A stretch of 64,000 bases of DNA from Syntrophobacteraceae bacterium (lineage in GTDB: Bacteria > Desulfobacterota > Syntrophobacteria > Syntrophobacterales > Syntrophobacteraceae). Position numbers and translations under genes: made by a program. The stretch is from the NCBI GenBank assembly GCA_018053185.1, contig JAGPLX010000002.1, forward strand, positions 1-64,000, given 5' to 3'. Within the stretch, counting starts at the first letter, position 1. Each line of letters begins with the position of its first letter. The notes beneath the pieces are model-generated. The model ran no database searches. It was not told where the DNA came from and worked only from the letters and a program-made list of their open reading frames with translations. This document shows, in pieces, positions 16,910 to 27,800 of the stretch.

Positions 16910-18184
16910 TCACTTTGCACGGGCCGCTTCTTCCGCTCTCTTCTTGAATTCCCGCAAAATTGCCTGTTCCTTCTTGTTTTTGGATAAATATCCGGGTGTT
17001 GTCTGCCAAAACATGAGGCCTGCCAGGATCACCAGGATCCATCCAAAAATGAACTTATATTGACTCAGTGTGATCAATTCGGTGAGTTTCGGTCCGATGA
17101 AGGCACCCGCTACCATGGCAATGCCTATGGTGGTTCCGAGCTTCCAGCTGATGAACTTGATCTTGGAGTAGTTCAAAATTCCGCTGGCCTGGGAAAAGGC
17201 GACGGTGGGCATGACCGTTCCAGCCACAATGGTGTGAGGGAAAGGAAATAGAGAAACCAGCAGGGGATTCAGAATGAACCCGCCGCCGGCTCCCATGAGG
17301 ACCCCAAAGACAGCGATGGCAAGAGCGAGGAAGAATGGACCGAAGAGATTGACGCTCGTTCCGGCATTGTCCAGGTAGACATTTGGAAAGCTGATGCTGT
17401 TTTCGACGGTGAGCGCTTCACTCTTCACATCCTTGTCTACTACAGCCCTGATAAAAAACTTACCGGGAGGCGCCCCGGAGTCGATGTCCAGTCTTGCGGT
17501 ATAAGCCCCGTCCGGGCTCACTTCCACATTGGGAATGAAAATTTTATCCGGGCTTCGGAAGCGTGCCTTCACCAACTGCATGGAGCGTCTCCTGGTTTCC
17601 TTCCCGTCCATGGCCGGCAGCAAATCGCCCCGGGAACCCATGACACTTCCAAGCAGCGTTGCCTGATAACGATCAATCTTTGCTTTTGCCGGGGCGGAAT
17701 AGGCATTGTCTGCGCCAAGGTCTTTCAGTGCCTGGGATACGCTCCACTTGCTCCCTTCTTTCTTGATTTCTTCGAGTTTTCCCTGCATGTCCCTGGGAAG
17801 GAAAATCTTGTAGTAAGCGGGCATCTCATGGGTCATATAAAGTATATAAGGTCTCTTGCCCGTTTCTTTGTCGGGATCCGCGTCGAATCGCGAGGCACGT
17901 ACTTTATCCTCGCTCCAGACTTCCAGGTAAACCGGCTTGCCGGGGATGGCCGTTCCAGTTACCACGATGCTGCCTCCATTGCTGAGGGCCGTCTTATCCG
18001 CCTTGATGAAAACGGTCCCTGCATCGAGTTTTTCCCCTTCGCTTTTCACCTCGGGTTTCGGCGTTTCAACCGGGGGGGCAGTTTGCGCCCCCCGGGATTG
18101 CTGTTGGGCAAACGAGCCTCCCTGATACAGCATGATGGACGTGGCGCCCAAAGCGACAATCAACGACAACCATAAACGCTTCAT
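16910..18184 (-). CDS. TauE/SafE permease N-terminal half with large exported N-terminal domain
   Basis: A 424-residue protein. It opens with a signal-type helix (WLSLIVALGATSIMLYQGG), followed by a polar, probably periplasmic domain of about 240 residues (beta-rich, with TVFIKADKTALSNGG and GAYTARLDIDSGAPPGKFFIRAVV). It then has four membrane helices carrying the TauE/SafE motif GAGGGFILNPLLV, and a basic cytoplasmic tail. The ATG at 18184 is chosen because AAGGAGG lies eight bases upstream; a longer frame adds 21 residues without support. With the 129-residue gene just downstream it should complete an anion-transport unit. The substrate is not inferable; sulfite or a sulfonate is the family expectation. 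Confidence 0.75.
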   Translation of the reverse strand: MKRLWLSLIVALGATSIMLYQGGSFAQQQSRGAQTAPPVETPKPEVKSEGEKLDAGTVFIKADKTALSNGGSIVVTGTAIPGKPVYLEVWSEDKVRASRFDADPDKETGKRPYILYMTHEMPAYYKIFLPRDMQGKLEEIKKEGSKWSVSQALKDLGADNAYSAPAKAKIDRYQATLLGSVMGSRGDLLPAMDGKETRRRSMQLVKARFRSPDKIFIPNVEVSPDGAYTARLDIDSGAPPGKFFIRAVVDKDVKSEALTVENSISFPNVYLDNAGTSVNLFGPFFLALAIAVFGVLMGAGGGFILNPLLVSLFPFPHTIVAGTVMPTVAFSQASGILNYSKIKFISWKLGTTIGIAMVAGAFIGPKLTELITLSQYKFIFGWILVILAGLMFWQTTPGYLSKNKKEQAILREFKKRAEEAARAK

Positions 18185-19009
18185 CAATTCCTCCTTTATC
18201 TTCATCGTGGTCATCTTCTCGTCCCCCCTCGCTACGATCTTCGTCACAAGGAGCTTCGACTATCAATCATCTCCACTGCCGGATGTCATGATTTTACGCG
18301 GAAATTCCCGGAAGAAGCGAGGCTGATCCAGTGAATTCCCCCACTTTGACTCCGAAATATTTACGGACAAATCTATAAACTTTTATTGCTGTTTCAGCAA
18401 GTTAAATCATCTCCGGGAATTGCTATATTTTATTTGTCTTTTGCTGAACATGAATAAGTGGTTGAAAAAAAAGGGAAGAGGGGCTATAGATTTTAGGGAC
18501 TTCCGCCAGGAAACTTAAGGAGGTATAGCCGACTTCTTCCCCGGACACATTGTACCCTGTGGGGAATTTTTTTGGGGCTGTTTTCACTCAAGTGGACCTC
18601 GATACTTCCCTGGGTTCGTTTGGGCCGGTGTTAGGAAAGTCCCGCCGGAAACGGACTCAATTGTTGAAATGGCTGCATTTCGTCATGAAAACTCAACGAA
18701 AATCTCAGAACATTTTCACAACAGGATCAAAGGTTTGAGTGGTCACCGGGAATTGCCGGGTCTGTGTCGGATTGAGAGACGGGAGATGTCTTACTCGCTT
18801 TGGAGCCGACCGCCTTCTTATCGAGAGGCATGTAAGGAGCTGGAGCCGCTTTTTCAGTGAGAGTCCATGGAACCCGGAGACTCTTCGATCGACTCAAGGG
18901 CAAAAGGTTGAATCCGGATTCTCCATATTTCTTGCAGAGCACGTGCTCAGCTCGCCCCGTTGGTCGGGTTCCGTCTACTGCTAACCGGGGAAGGGAAAGG
19001 GATACAACA
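18185..19009. other. Intergenic region with AT-rich stretch and degenerate repeat X (copy 1)
   Basis: An 825-base gap. At 18330-18450 it is unusually AT-rich and holds a small palindrome (TTGCTG-TTT-CAGCAA). Bases 18462-18610 are a degenerate copy of the segment at 59384-59535, and one of three ACATTTTCACAA copies is at 18710-18721. No intact gene is visible before wrbA. Confidence 0.5.
18462..18610 (+). pseudogene. Repeat X, copy 1: degenerate copy of a short coding segment
   Basis: Translated in one frame this reads LKKKGRGAIDFRDFRQET, stop, GGIADFFPGHIVPCGEFFWGCFHS. The intact copy at 59384 reads LKRKGRKAIDLEDLRQETWGGTAMNLFPDQIVPVLEFFRNRFHAG. Here a TAA replaces the tryptophan codon and one codon, the one supplying the ATG start in the other copy, is deleted, while the Shine-Dalgarno-like AAGGAGG is kept. 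Similarity fades after about 18610. The pair shows common descent of a coding segment whose function I do not recognise. Confidence 0.65.
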
Positions 19010-19612
19010 ATGGCAAAAGTTCTCGTTCTTTACTACAGCATGTACGGTCACACGGAAACCATGGCGAAAGCGGTGGCGGAAGGCGCGGGCAGCGTCGAAG
19101 GGATCGAGGTCGTGGTCAAACGCGTGCCCGAGCTGGTACCGGAAGATGTGGCACGGAAAGCCGGTGCCAAGCTCGATCAAGGGGCACCGGTTGCTACGGT
19201 GGATGAGTTGCCGAACTATGATGCCGTCATTTTTGGAACGCCGACACGTTTCGGCGGCATGTGCGCCCAGATGCGAAATTTTCTTGACCAGACCGGAAGG
19301 TTGTGGGCCGGAGGAGGGCTGATCGGGAAAGTGGGCAGCGTGTTTACTTCCACAGCCACCCAGCACGGCGGACAGGAAACGACCCTTACCTCCTTTCACA
19401 CTACCCTGTTACATCACGGCATGATCATCGTGGGGGTTCCGTATTCCTGCAAAGAACTCACGAACATGAGCGAAATCACAGGCGGAACCCCCTATGGAGC
19501 GAGCACTCTTGCCGGCGAGGACGGGAGTCGTCAGCCGTCGGAGAATGAAATGAAAATTGCTCGCTTCCAGGGAGCCTACGTTGCAGGAGTTGCCAAGAAG
19601 CTATCAGCCTGA
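19010..19612 (+). CDS. wrbA: NAD(P)H:quinone oxidoreductase, WrbA family
   Basis: A 200-residue flavodoxin-fold enzyme. The FMN phosphate loop [14 protein letters not shown] is at residues 8-21, and the WrbA-typical segments [21 protein letters not shown] and [13 protein letters not shown] (FMN ring contacts) are present, as is the tetramer-forming insert [20 protein letters not shown]. WrbA reduces quinones by two electrons and so limits semiquinone and superoxide formation. Length and motifs are standard. The ATG at 19010 has GGGAAAGGG upstream; upstream in-frame codons belong to the intergenic region. The neighbouring catalase on the same strand suggests a small oxidative-stress locus, possibly acquired together. 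Confidence 0.96.
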   Translation: MAKVLVLYYSMYGHTETMAKAVAEGAGSVEGIEVVVKRVPELVPEDVARKAGAKLDQGAPVATVDELPNYDAVIFGTPTRFGGMCAQMRNFLDQTGRLWAGGGLIGKVGSVFTSTATQHGGQETTLTSFHTTLLHHGMIIVGVPYSCKELTNMSEITGGTPYGASTLAGEDGSRQPSENEMKIARFQGAYVAGVAKKLSA

Positions 19613-19743
19613 CGAATAAGGAGTCATCCGACAACCAACTCCGGTAAGCGGTATACAGCCGCCGCTGATTCAGGGCGTCAGCGTATCAGGCGGATCGGAA
19701 AGCTCGGACAGTCCACGGACAAAAAACTGAAAGGAGCACAACC

Positions 19744-21198
19744 ATGAAAGACAACGACCGCAAACCCTTAACCAACGATGCGGGTATCCCCGTATCCAGC
19801 GACGAGTTTTCCCTCACCGTAGGACCCGACGGCCCGATTCTGCTGCACGATCATTACCTGATGGAGCAGATGGCCAACTTCAACCGGGAGATGATTCCGG
19901 ATCGCCAACCCCATGCGAAGGGCTCAGGAGCTTTCGGATACTTCCAGGTGACCCGGGACGTCAGCTCCTACACCAAGGCGGCTGTGTTCCAACCGGGTAC
20001 GAAGACCGAGGTGCTGGCCAGGTTCTCCACGGTGGCCGGTGAAAGCGGCAGCCCCGACACCTGGCGGGACGTGCGCGGCTTTGCCCTCAAGTTCTACACC
20101 ACCGAGGGCAATTACGACATGGTAGGGAACAACACGCCGGTATTCTTCGTGCGCGATCCCATGAAGTTCCAGCATTTCATTCATTCGCAGAAGCGCCGTG
20201 CGGACAACGGTCTGCGCGACAACGACATGCAGTGGGACTTCTGGACCCTGTCTCCCGAGTCCGCCCACCAGGTTACCATCCTGATGGGCGATCGCGGAAT
20301 TCCCAAGAGTTATCGGCACATGAACGGCTACTCGAGCCACACTTACATGTGGGTCAACGCCAAAGGCGAACGCTTCTGGGTCAAGTACCATTTCGAGACC
20401 GACCAGGGTATTGAGACTCTCACCCAGGAGGAGGCCGACCGGATCGCCGGTGTGGATGCCGACTACCACCGCCGCGACCTGTTCGAGGCGATCAAGCGGG
20501 GAGATTACCCCGGCTGGACCCTCAAGGTGCAGATCATGCCCTTTGAAGAAGCCGACACCTATCGGTTCAATCCGTTCGATTTGACCAAAGTCTGGCCGCA
20601 CGGCGACTATCCACTCCACGAAGTGGGCCGGCTCACCCTGGACCGTAATCCAATCGATTTTCACTCCGAGATCGAACAGGCGGCATTCGAGCCGAACAAC
20701 CTCGTACCCGGTATTGGACCGAGCCCCGACAAGATGCTGCTTGCCCGCCTGGTTTCCTACGCCGACGCCCACCGGGCGCGCCTCGGGGTCAACTACAAGC
20801 AGATCCCGGTCAACCGACCCAAGAGCCCGGTCCACAGCTACAGCAAGGGCGGGGCCATGCGGATCGACAAAGTCTCGGATCCGGTGTACGCACCGAACTC
20901 CAAGGGCGGTCCCAAGGCCGACGCCGAGCGGTATCCCGAGATGGCCGTCTGGAGCGCCGGCGGTGAGTTCATCCGAGCCGCTTACACCAAGCGCAAGGAC
21001 GATGATGATTTCGGCCAGGCCGGCACACTGGTGCGCAAGGTCATGGACGATGCCCAGCGCGACCGGCTGGTATCGAACGTGGTGGGGCACCTGAAGAGCG
21101 GCGTATCCGAACCCGTGTTGAAGCGCGCTTTTGAATACTGGCGCAACATCGACAGGGAGATCGGCGATCGTATCGCCAAGGGTGTACAAGGGAGCTGA
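19744..21198 (+). CDS. katA: Monofunctional heme catalase (KatA type)
   Basis: A 484-residue small-subunit clade 3-type catalase that dismutates hydrogen peroxide. The distal histidine lies in [12 protein letters not shown], the distal asparagine in [12 protein letters not shown], and the proximal heme-ligand tyrosine in [14 protein letters not shown]. The usual substrate-channel and NADPH-pocket region follows. No residue essential to the family is missing. The ribosome site AAAGGAG precedes the ATG. It lies 130 bases downstream of wrbA on the same strand. In a predicted anaerobe the pair serves oxygen exposure; base composition looks similar to the surroundings, so lateral transfer is possible but not shown. 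Confidence 0.97.
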   Translation: MKDNDRKPLTNDAGIPVSSDEFSLTVGPDGPILLHDHYLMEQMANFNREMIPDRQPHAKGSGAFGYFQVTRDVSSYTKAAVFQPGTKTEVLARFSTVAGESGSPDTWRDVRGFALKFYTTEGNYDMVGNNTPVFFVRDPMKFQHFIHSQKRRADNGLRDNDMQWDFWTLSPESAHQVTILMGDRGIPKSYRHMNGYSSHTYMWVNAKGERFWVKYHFETDQGIETLTQEEADRIAGVDADYHRRDLFEAIKRGDYPGWTLKVQIMPFEEADTYRFNPFDLTKVWPHGDYPLHEVGRLTLDRNPIDFHSEIEQAAFEPNNLVPGIGPSPDKMLLARLVSYADAHRARLGVNYKQIPVNRPKSPVHSYSKGGAMRIDKVSDPVYAPNSKGGPKADAERYPEMAVWSAGGEFIRAAYTKRKDDDDFGQAGTLVRKVMDDAQRDRLVSNVVGHLKSGVSEPVLKRAFEYWRNIDREIGDRIAKGVQGS

Positions 21199-21556
21199 TC
21201 TCAGGTACTTGGGACAGGGCTCAAGAAATAGAAGCAATCCACAATCTTATATCGGTTGGGCGCATTCTGGTCGACGTTTCCATAAAATTCGGGAATGCGC
21301 CCTTTCCCGCCTCGTGAAATGAAACAAGGCGCCTGCCTGTCACCGGGTGGGCAGACAGCTTCCATGCCGTGCCGATTTCATGACCTCCGCCCTGGTTGTC
21401 ATCCCCTTTACCCATCGCGATTCTTCCTGGTTTTCCTGTTGTGTTTGCCGGTGGCATCCGATAGTCTGATTGTCAAATGGAATCGAGTATTTTCCGGTGT
21501 GGGGAACTCGGTTTCGTCCGGGATCAGATACGGCTTCGCGTTCGAGGAAAGGATTG
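21199..21556. other. Intergenic region with a 10-bp inverted repeat after katA
   Basis: No gene is supported. A perfect 10-base inverted repeat (GGGCGCATTC / GAATGCGCCC) lies at 21258-21267 and 21293-21302 with a 25-base loop and TTT just after the right arm. It may be a weak terminator for katA or a binding site. Confidence 0.5.
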
Positions 21557-23932
21557 ATGTCCCGCAGACAGCCCTTTCTCGTAAGTATCTTGATGATCGC
21601 CTTTCTACTCCTTTTGAGTTTCGCCTTCCATCATCTTCACAACGCTCCCGTTCTGGGCATCACCACGGCCTGGAGCCAAGCGGACCACCGCTATCATGTC
21701 CTGACCTCCTCTCCCTGGAGCCCCCTCAAGCCGGGGGATGTGATCCTGCGCATGGGGGACCTCGATGTGGGATTCACCCATTTACTGACGGACAATATCT
21801 ATATCCATGGGAAGAACGAGCTCTTCGAGTGGCTCAGGATCAAGAAGGACGTTTTCCGCACCCTGATGAACCCACCGGTCCCGTTCATCGTGGAACGCGA
21901 CGGCCGGATCGTTCAGGTCTTCACAACTCCCAGGAAGGCCGGCCTGGAATTTCTCGCCCACCTTGAAGTGTTGCACCTTTTTGCGGGCATTGTTTTTTTC
22001 CTGGTGGGCACGATTGTCTTCTACAAGCAGAAGGCAAGTGAGCAAGGTATCGTCTTTTTTGGCATGTGCATGTTCCTCATGCTGGTATTCGTGACCAACG
22101 CCACCTCCCTCATGAGTGAAATCGTTTACGATCCCGTCTACCTGGCCGTGAACAACATCTCGAACATCATTTCACTGCTGCTCGGCAATGCGTTTGTCCT
22201 GCATCTTTCCCTTCTGATTCCCCGCAAGCGAAGGTTCCTCGATCGTTTCCCCGCCCTCGCGTATCTCTTCTATGCACTCAATGTCCTTGTCGCGGCTTCA
22301 CTCGACATCCGGATCATCAATTTTCTCCTGGCATTGTACGGACCCCTGGCCGCCCTGGCCGTTGTCCAGGCCTTTTTCACCTACAGGCAGCCCATCGAGC
22401 GTCAACAAATGCGTTGGATTGGTGTCGGGTTCGTCTTCGGGCTCGCTCCATGGGTTGTCATCAACGCCATTCCCATGCTGGTCACGGGCGATCGGCTCAT
22501 GAAGGATACCATCCCAGCCGCCTTCGTGGTCTGCATTCCCGTGTCCATGGCCTTTGCGATACAGAAATACCGTCTCCTGGATATCGACGCTTTTCTCGAG
22601 GGAGCTTATGTCTACACGATCACGCTGCTGCTGCTGAGCATTGCGGATTTGACCTTCATGGGGTTGCTGGCCTCTCATTTCAGTAGGTCCATGGACATGA
22701 GTCCGGCTGTCCAGGGGCTTTTGTCCGTGGCTCTAGCCATCGCCCTGTACGCCGCTTTGAGAGACAGGGTCCGGTTCCTGGTCCGAAAGCTCTTCAAACG
22801 GACTCGCCTGGACGAAGCGACCGTTCTTGCCTCTTTTGTGGAACAAGCCGGCGGGCTGTCGCCGACCGCCGCCATGAAGGCCTTTTCCGATGCGGTCCAT
22901 GAGGCCTTTCGGCCCGACAAGATCCTGACCGTACACCGGGAGGACCCGGATGCACGGGACTTTGTGAAGCCGTTTCAGGGGGAACTCGGCCCGGTCAACC
23001 TCTGGGAAAGTTCGTTCGAGGCTCGGCTTCCGGACAACGATCTCTACGTAGCCCTTCCGGTCGGGAAAGGAGAAGAAGTGCACCACGTGCTTCTCCTCGG
23101 AGGGCTCCCCGGAGGCCGGTTCTATTCCCGGCACGACATGGCGGTCCTCAAGACCCTGCTCACCCAGGCCAGGATGACCTATGAAAATGCGCTCCTCTAC
23201 GAGGAGAACCTGAAGCATCATCATGACCGCCTGGCCGAAGCCCGGAGGCATATGCGTGAGAAGGAAAAGATGGTGAAAGACCTCCATGATGGGATCGGAG
23301 GCATCACCACCAACATAAGCCTTCTGGCTGAACTGGCTCTGCAAAAGCAGTCGTTGGACGAGGTGCGGGAGACCCTGGCGACCATCTCATCCCTCTCCCG
23401 CGAAAGCCTGTCCGAGATCAGAGGCTTCATGCAGAGCCTCGACCCGAACGAAGCCGACTGGGAGGCGCTGACCTGCGAATTGCGCCACCTGGGAAGCACT
23501 ATGATCCACGCCCACCGGATGGGTTTCGAGATATGCTCCTCCTGCGACCTGCTCGACGAAAAACCGGGCAGCCTGCTTTTCCTCAATGTCTTCAGGATAT
23601 ATAGGGAGGCACTCACCAACCTTATCAAGCATTCCCGTGCGAGGGTGGTGAAGGTTGTGTTCACGGCGACCCGGGAAAAGCTCGTGCTTTCGGTTCACGA
23701 CGATGGAATCGGGCTGGAACGATCCGAAGGGAGGGGGACGGGCAGGGGCATCTCCAATATGAAGGCCAGGGCGGAGGAGGTGGGAGGACGTTTGCAGGTG
23801 GTATCGGACCACGGCACGCGCGTGCTCCTGGAAGTCCCCCTTCCAGTGAATCATTCCCCCGGGGACAAGGAACCGGAGATGTTAACCCAAGGGGTGGGTC
23901 AGGCGTGCATTTATGAAGATCGTCATCGTTGA
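21557..23932 (+). CDS. Membrane sensor histidine kinase, NarL/LiaS type (HisKA_3)
   Basis: A 791-residue kinase. Residues 8-25 are a membrane helix, followed by an extracytoplasmic region with a PDZ-like stretch (SPLKPGDVILRMGDLDVG) and then about seven to eight hydrophobic helices (about 155-405). A GAF-like region and coiled coil (RLAEARRHMREKEKMV) follow. The phospho-acceptor is in KDLHDGIGGITTNISLL (His577), the HisKA_3 signature. The ATPase domain has the N-box REALTNLIKHS and the G1 motif VHDDGIGL with GTGRGISNMKAR. I chose the ATG at 21557 for its GAGGAAAGG ribosome site. The response-regulator gene overlaps its end by 20 bases, so the two are a cognate pair. Confidence 0.9.
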   Translation: MSRRQPFLVSILMIAFLLLLSFAFHHLHNAPVLGITTAWSQADHRYHVLTSSPWSPLKPGDVILRMGDLDVGFTHLLTDNIYIHGKNELFEWLRIKKDVFRTLMNPPVPFIVERDGRIVQVFTTPRKAGLEFLAHLEVLHLFAGIVFFLVGTIVFYKQKASEQGIVFFGMCMFLMLVFVTNATSLMSEIVYDPVYLAVNNISNIISLLLGNAFVLHLSLLIPRKRRFLDRFPALAYLFYALNVLVAASLDIRIINFLLALYGPLAALAVVQAFFTYRQPIERQQMRWIGVGFVFGLAPWVVINAIPMLVTGDRLMKDTIPAAFVVCIPVSMAFAIQKYRLLDIDAFLEGAYVYTITLLLLSIADLTFMGLLASHFSRSMDMSPAVQGLLSVALAIALYAALRDRVRFLVRKLFKRTRLDEATVLASFVEQAGGLSPTAAMKAFSDAVHEAFRPDKILTVHREDPDARDFVKPFQGELGPVNLWESSFEARLPDNDLYVALPVGKGEEVHHVLLLGGLPGGRFYSRHDMAVLKTLLTQARMTYENALLYEENLKHHHDRLAEARRHMREKEKMVKDLHDGIGGITTNISLLAELALQKQSLDEVRETLATISSLSRESLSEIRGFMQSLDPNEADWEALTCELRHLGSTMIHAHRMGFEICSSCDLLDEKPGSLLFLNVFRIYREALTNLIKHSRARVVKVVFTATREKLVLSVHDDGIGLERSEGRGTGRGISNMKARAEEVGGRLQVVSDHGTRVLLEVPLPVNHSPGDKEPEMLTQGVGQACIYEDRHR

Positions 23933-24536
23933 GGACAATACCCTGTTGGCGGAAAACCTCCGATTGATCTTGGGCATGGAGTCCGGGATCACGGTGGCGG
24001 GTACGTTCGGGACCGCCGAAGAGGCCCTGGTCTCTCTGAAGGATTGCTCTCCCGACATCGTGCTTGTGGACCTGGGGCTGCCGGGCATGTCCGGCATCGA
24101 GCTCATCCGGGCCGCGAGAGACGCGCTGCCGGAGCTCGAAATCATGGCCTACACCGTCTTCGAGGACAGGCAGACCATTTTCGCGGCCCTCAAGGCCGGC
24201 GCTACGGGGTATATCCTGAAGGGGTGCACTCCCAGGGAACTCATCGAAGCCCTCTTCAATCTGCACCGGGGAGGGGCGCCTATGAGCCCGAAGGTCGCCC
24301 GTCTTGTCATCCGGGAGCTCCAGGGCGAGGAAACGGAGGAAGCGAACCTCCTGAGCCGAAGGGAACAGGAGATTCTCGGTAGCCTCGGCAGAGGGCTTAC
24401 CTACAAGGAAGTCGCGGTTTCGCTTCACATCAGCCCCCACACCGTCCACGCACATATCAAGAAGATCTATGGAAAACTCCAGGCAAAAGACCGCCGGCAG
24501 GCCCTCCGAAAGGCCGGCAGAAAGGGCCTCCTCTGA
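23913..24536 (+). CDS. NarL/FixJ-family response regulator
   Basis: A 207-residue response regulator. The receiver domain (1-120) has the acidic pair VEDN near the start, the phospho-acceptor Asp53 in IVLVDLGLPG, the conserved T/Y switch region (MAYTVFED) and the lysine in YILKG. The C-terminal domain (about 140-205) is a LuxR-type helix-turn-helix (LLSRREQEILGSLGRGLTYKEVA, SPHTVHAHIKKIYGKL). It overlaps the kinase gene by 20 bases, which implies coupled translation. Its most likely target, by position, is the large secreted-protein gene starting 270 bases downstream, but this is an inference. Confidence 0.95.
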   Translation: MKIVIVEDNTLLAENLRLILGMESGITVAGTFGTAEEALVSLKDCSPDIVLVDLGLPGMSGIELIRAARDALPELEIMAYTVFEDRQTIFAALKAGATGYILKGCTPRELIEALFNLHRGGAPMSPKVARLVIRELQGEETEEANLLSRREQEILGSLGRGLTYKEVAVSLHISPHTVHAHIKKIYGKLQAKDRRQALRKAGRKGLL

Positions 24537-24803
24537 ACTTTTCCGAAAAGACCCTGAAAGAGGGGATGTGTTCTAGGCCCCATGGCGGAGTGACCCGATG
24601 AGGGGCGAATATCCCCTGAAAATACCCCGACCCGGGGATTGACGGGCTATGGACTTTCCATGGGAAACTGCCCCGCGAGGATTTGGGCGCACCGAACAGC
24701 GACAGCGATGAAGAGGCGTTAGACGTCTCCCTTTCCCACAAGGGCGAGAAGGCGACCTCTCCATGCGGCGACATCGAGTCACAACGAAGGGGAAGGGTCC
24801 GTC

Positions 24804-27800
24804 ATGAAAAAAGGCAGAGAAGGTCTCGGAGCGATCGGGTTGTTGTTGGCGATGTGCCTGGTTTTCATTTCCACCCTGGTTTTGGCTGCGCATCCTGTCA
24901 ACATCCAGAAAACGGGACAGGACCAATGTTTCGACGAAATGGGCGAAGAGATCGGCTGTGGGGGGACCGGCCAGGACGGCGGCGTGCAGGCGGGAATCGA
25001 GTGGCCGATCCCGCGGTTCGAGTCCCTGGGGACGGGCTGCCTGCTGGACCGGCTTACGGGTCTCACCTGGACCTCCCAAAACGTGAGTATGGCCTACGAA
25101 GTAATGGCAGACTACCTGCACGACCTGAACGGAGGTTCGGGACCATGCGGGTACATGGACTGGCGGGTCCCAACCGTCATCGAGCTCATGACCCTGATGA
25201 ACCTCGGAGCGGAGAACCGTGCCGAATACCTGAACAACAACGGATTCGAGATCTCGGAGGGCCAGTATGTCTCCGACACGGGTACCCACGTTCTGTTCTG
25301 CCTTTGGAGCGTGCATCTGGGTACCGCTACCAAGTTAACGGGCTATGTGGGCCCGAGCGACGTCGCCCAATGGTTGTTCGTGCGGGGAGGTGCCTTTGGA
25401 AAGCCGGACGGCGAATATCCGGCCAATCCGTGGAACCAGTATCCCGGCCGTGGGGGACCCGGTGTCGACTGGCCCGCCCGTGCTGTCGACAACGGAGATA
25501 ACACCATCACCGACAAGCTAACGGGCCTCATGTGGGCAAAAAACACCACGGCCGACGTCCGGGAGTGCAATGAAGACTTGAGCACGTACATGACCTGGCA
25601 GGAAGCCCTCGACTACATTCAGTGCCTCAATGGGATAAACTATCTGGGCCATGGGGATTGGCGGCTGCCCAACGTCATGGAAGCCCTCAGCACCGTGAAT
25701 TGGGACAATGGTTCGTCTGTATTTCGGGGGGTGGCGATCCTCCCGGCCGACCCCAACACGTACTCCAACTGGTTTTGGACGTCCGACAGCGGCCTCAGAT
25801 ACAAGGATTACGCCATTATATTCGAGGTTTCGGGGCCCAATGCCGGCCCTCACCAATTCGATCAAAAGTTACGGGCCAACCACGTTTGGCCCGTGCGGGG
25901 GGAGCCGGGGTACAATCTCATGGGAATTGTGACGGAAAAAGGATCCCCCCTGGCGGGGGTGACGCTCACCCTGAGCGGGACGGATTCGGGGACCACCCAG
26001 ACGGATTTCGACGGTACCTATGCTTTTATAGGGCTTGCCCGGGGATCATACACGATCACTCCCAGCATGGACCAGTGCATCTTCGATCCAGGGAAAAGGT
26101 CGGTCATTCTTGGGGGAAGCACCATTCGCCGCCTCGATTTCGCTGGCACCCGCCTGACCTATTCTATTTCAGGGAGTGTGAAGACAGCCGCCGGGGAGCC
26201 GCTTCCGAGCGTCCCGGTAAACCTGGACGGCACCGCGAAGAAGACCACCACAACGGCGGCTGACGGGTCCTACAGGTTCACCGGCCTGACCAACGGCACT
26301 TATACCCTCCAGCCGGCAAAGACCTCCTACCTTTTCAAACCGGAGCAAAGGACCCTGAACATCGCGGGCAAGGACGTCGCCGGACAGGACTTCCAGGGAT
26401 CCTACGGTCTGGGTTTTCTCAAGACCTCTATTTCACCGCAGGAAGCCGTGGATGCCGGGGCCCGATGGAGGGTGGACGACGGCTCATGGCAGGCATCCGG
26501 GACCAAGGTTCAGGTCTCGGTGGGCCTCCACCAAGTCTCGTTCAAGGACATCTCCGGCTGGACCACTCCCGCGACCCGGAAGGTCGTCGTCAAGAGCGGA
26601 GGGACCTCGACCGTTGTCGGAAAATACCGCACGGACGGGTCCCTGAAGGTGACTCTCTCGCCGGATGGGGCCGTGGGTGCCGGTGCCCGGTGGAGCGTGG
26701 ACGCGGGGGCCTGGCGGAAAAGCGGGACCACGGTCGAGGGCCTCTCGGTCGGTCCCCACGAGGTTGCCTTTAAAGACCTCAAGGGCTGGACCCCTCCCAC
26801 GGTCATGAAGGTCCCGGTGAAAGCCGGCAAGACCACAACCATCATCGGGAGCTATGTTCCGGACGGGTCTCTCAAGGTGACCATCTCCCCGAAGGGGGCC
26901 GTCAGTGCCGGTGCCAGGTGGAGGCTGGACGGAGGGGCCTGGAGGAAGAGCGGGACTATGCTCGACAACCTTTCCGCCGGTTCCCATGAAATATCCTTCA
27001 AGGACCTCCGGGGCTGGACGCCCGAGGCCGCCCGAACGGTGACCGTTGACAGCGGCAGGTCCGTCACGGTCAAGGGAACGTATACGCGGGACGGATCGTT
27101 GAAGGTGACGATCTCCCCAGAGAGTGCGGTCAATGCGGGCGCCCGGTGGAGGGCGGACGGAGGGGCGTGGCAGGAAAGCGGGACCACGCTCGACAACCTT
27201 TCCGCCGGTTCCCACGAGATCTCGTTCAAGGACCTCTCCGGCTGGACCGCTCCCGGACCCAGCACGGTCACCGTCGCAAGCGGCCGGACCACCACAGCCG
27301 CGGGAGAGTACACGGCCATGCCCCTCTCCAATACATCCAACCGGAACACCTGGTTTACCAACGGGACCGTGTACGCGGTGGCCACCACCGGGGATACCAC
27401 CTACATCGGTGGATTATTCTCCTACGTGGGACCCTATACGGGCTGCGGTGTGCCCTTCGATGTATCCACCGGGGCGATGCAAACCACCTATCCTGCCGTC
27501 AACGGTACGGTTTTTGCCGTTGTCCCGGACGGTTCCGGCGGATGGTTCGTGGGAGGAAGCTTCTCCGAAGCCGGCGGGACGACGCGAAACAACCTGGCCC
27601 ATATCCGGTCCGACGGCAGTCTGGATCCTTCCTGGGACCCCGATGCCAATGACAAAGTGTCCGCTCTGTCCGTGAGCGGAGGCACGGTCTACGTCGGGGG
27701 AAGCTTCACCCGGATCGGTGGACTGGAGCGTAACCGTATAGCCGCCGTCGACGCTTCCACCGGTGCCGTCACGGATTGGGACCCGAACGCGGATGCCGCC

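Noticed and set aside
19924-21237. A 437-codon open frame antisense to katA
   Set aside because: The catalase frame carries all catalytic residues; the antisense frame is a GC-driven shadow.
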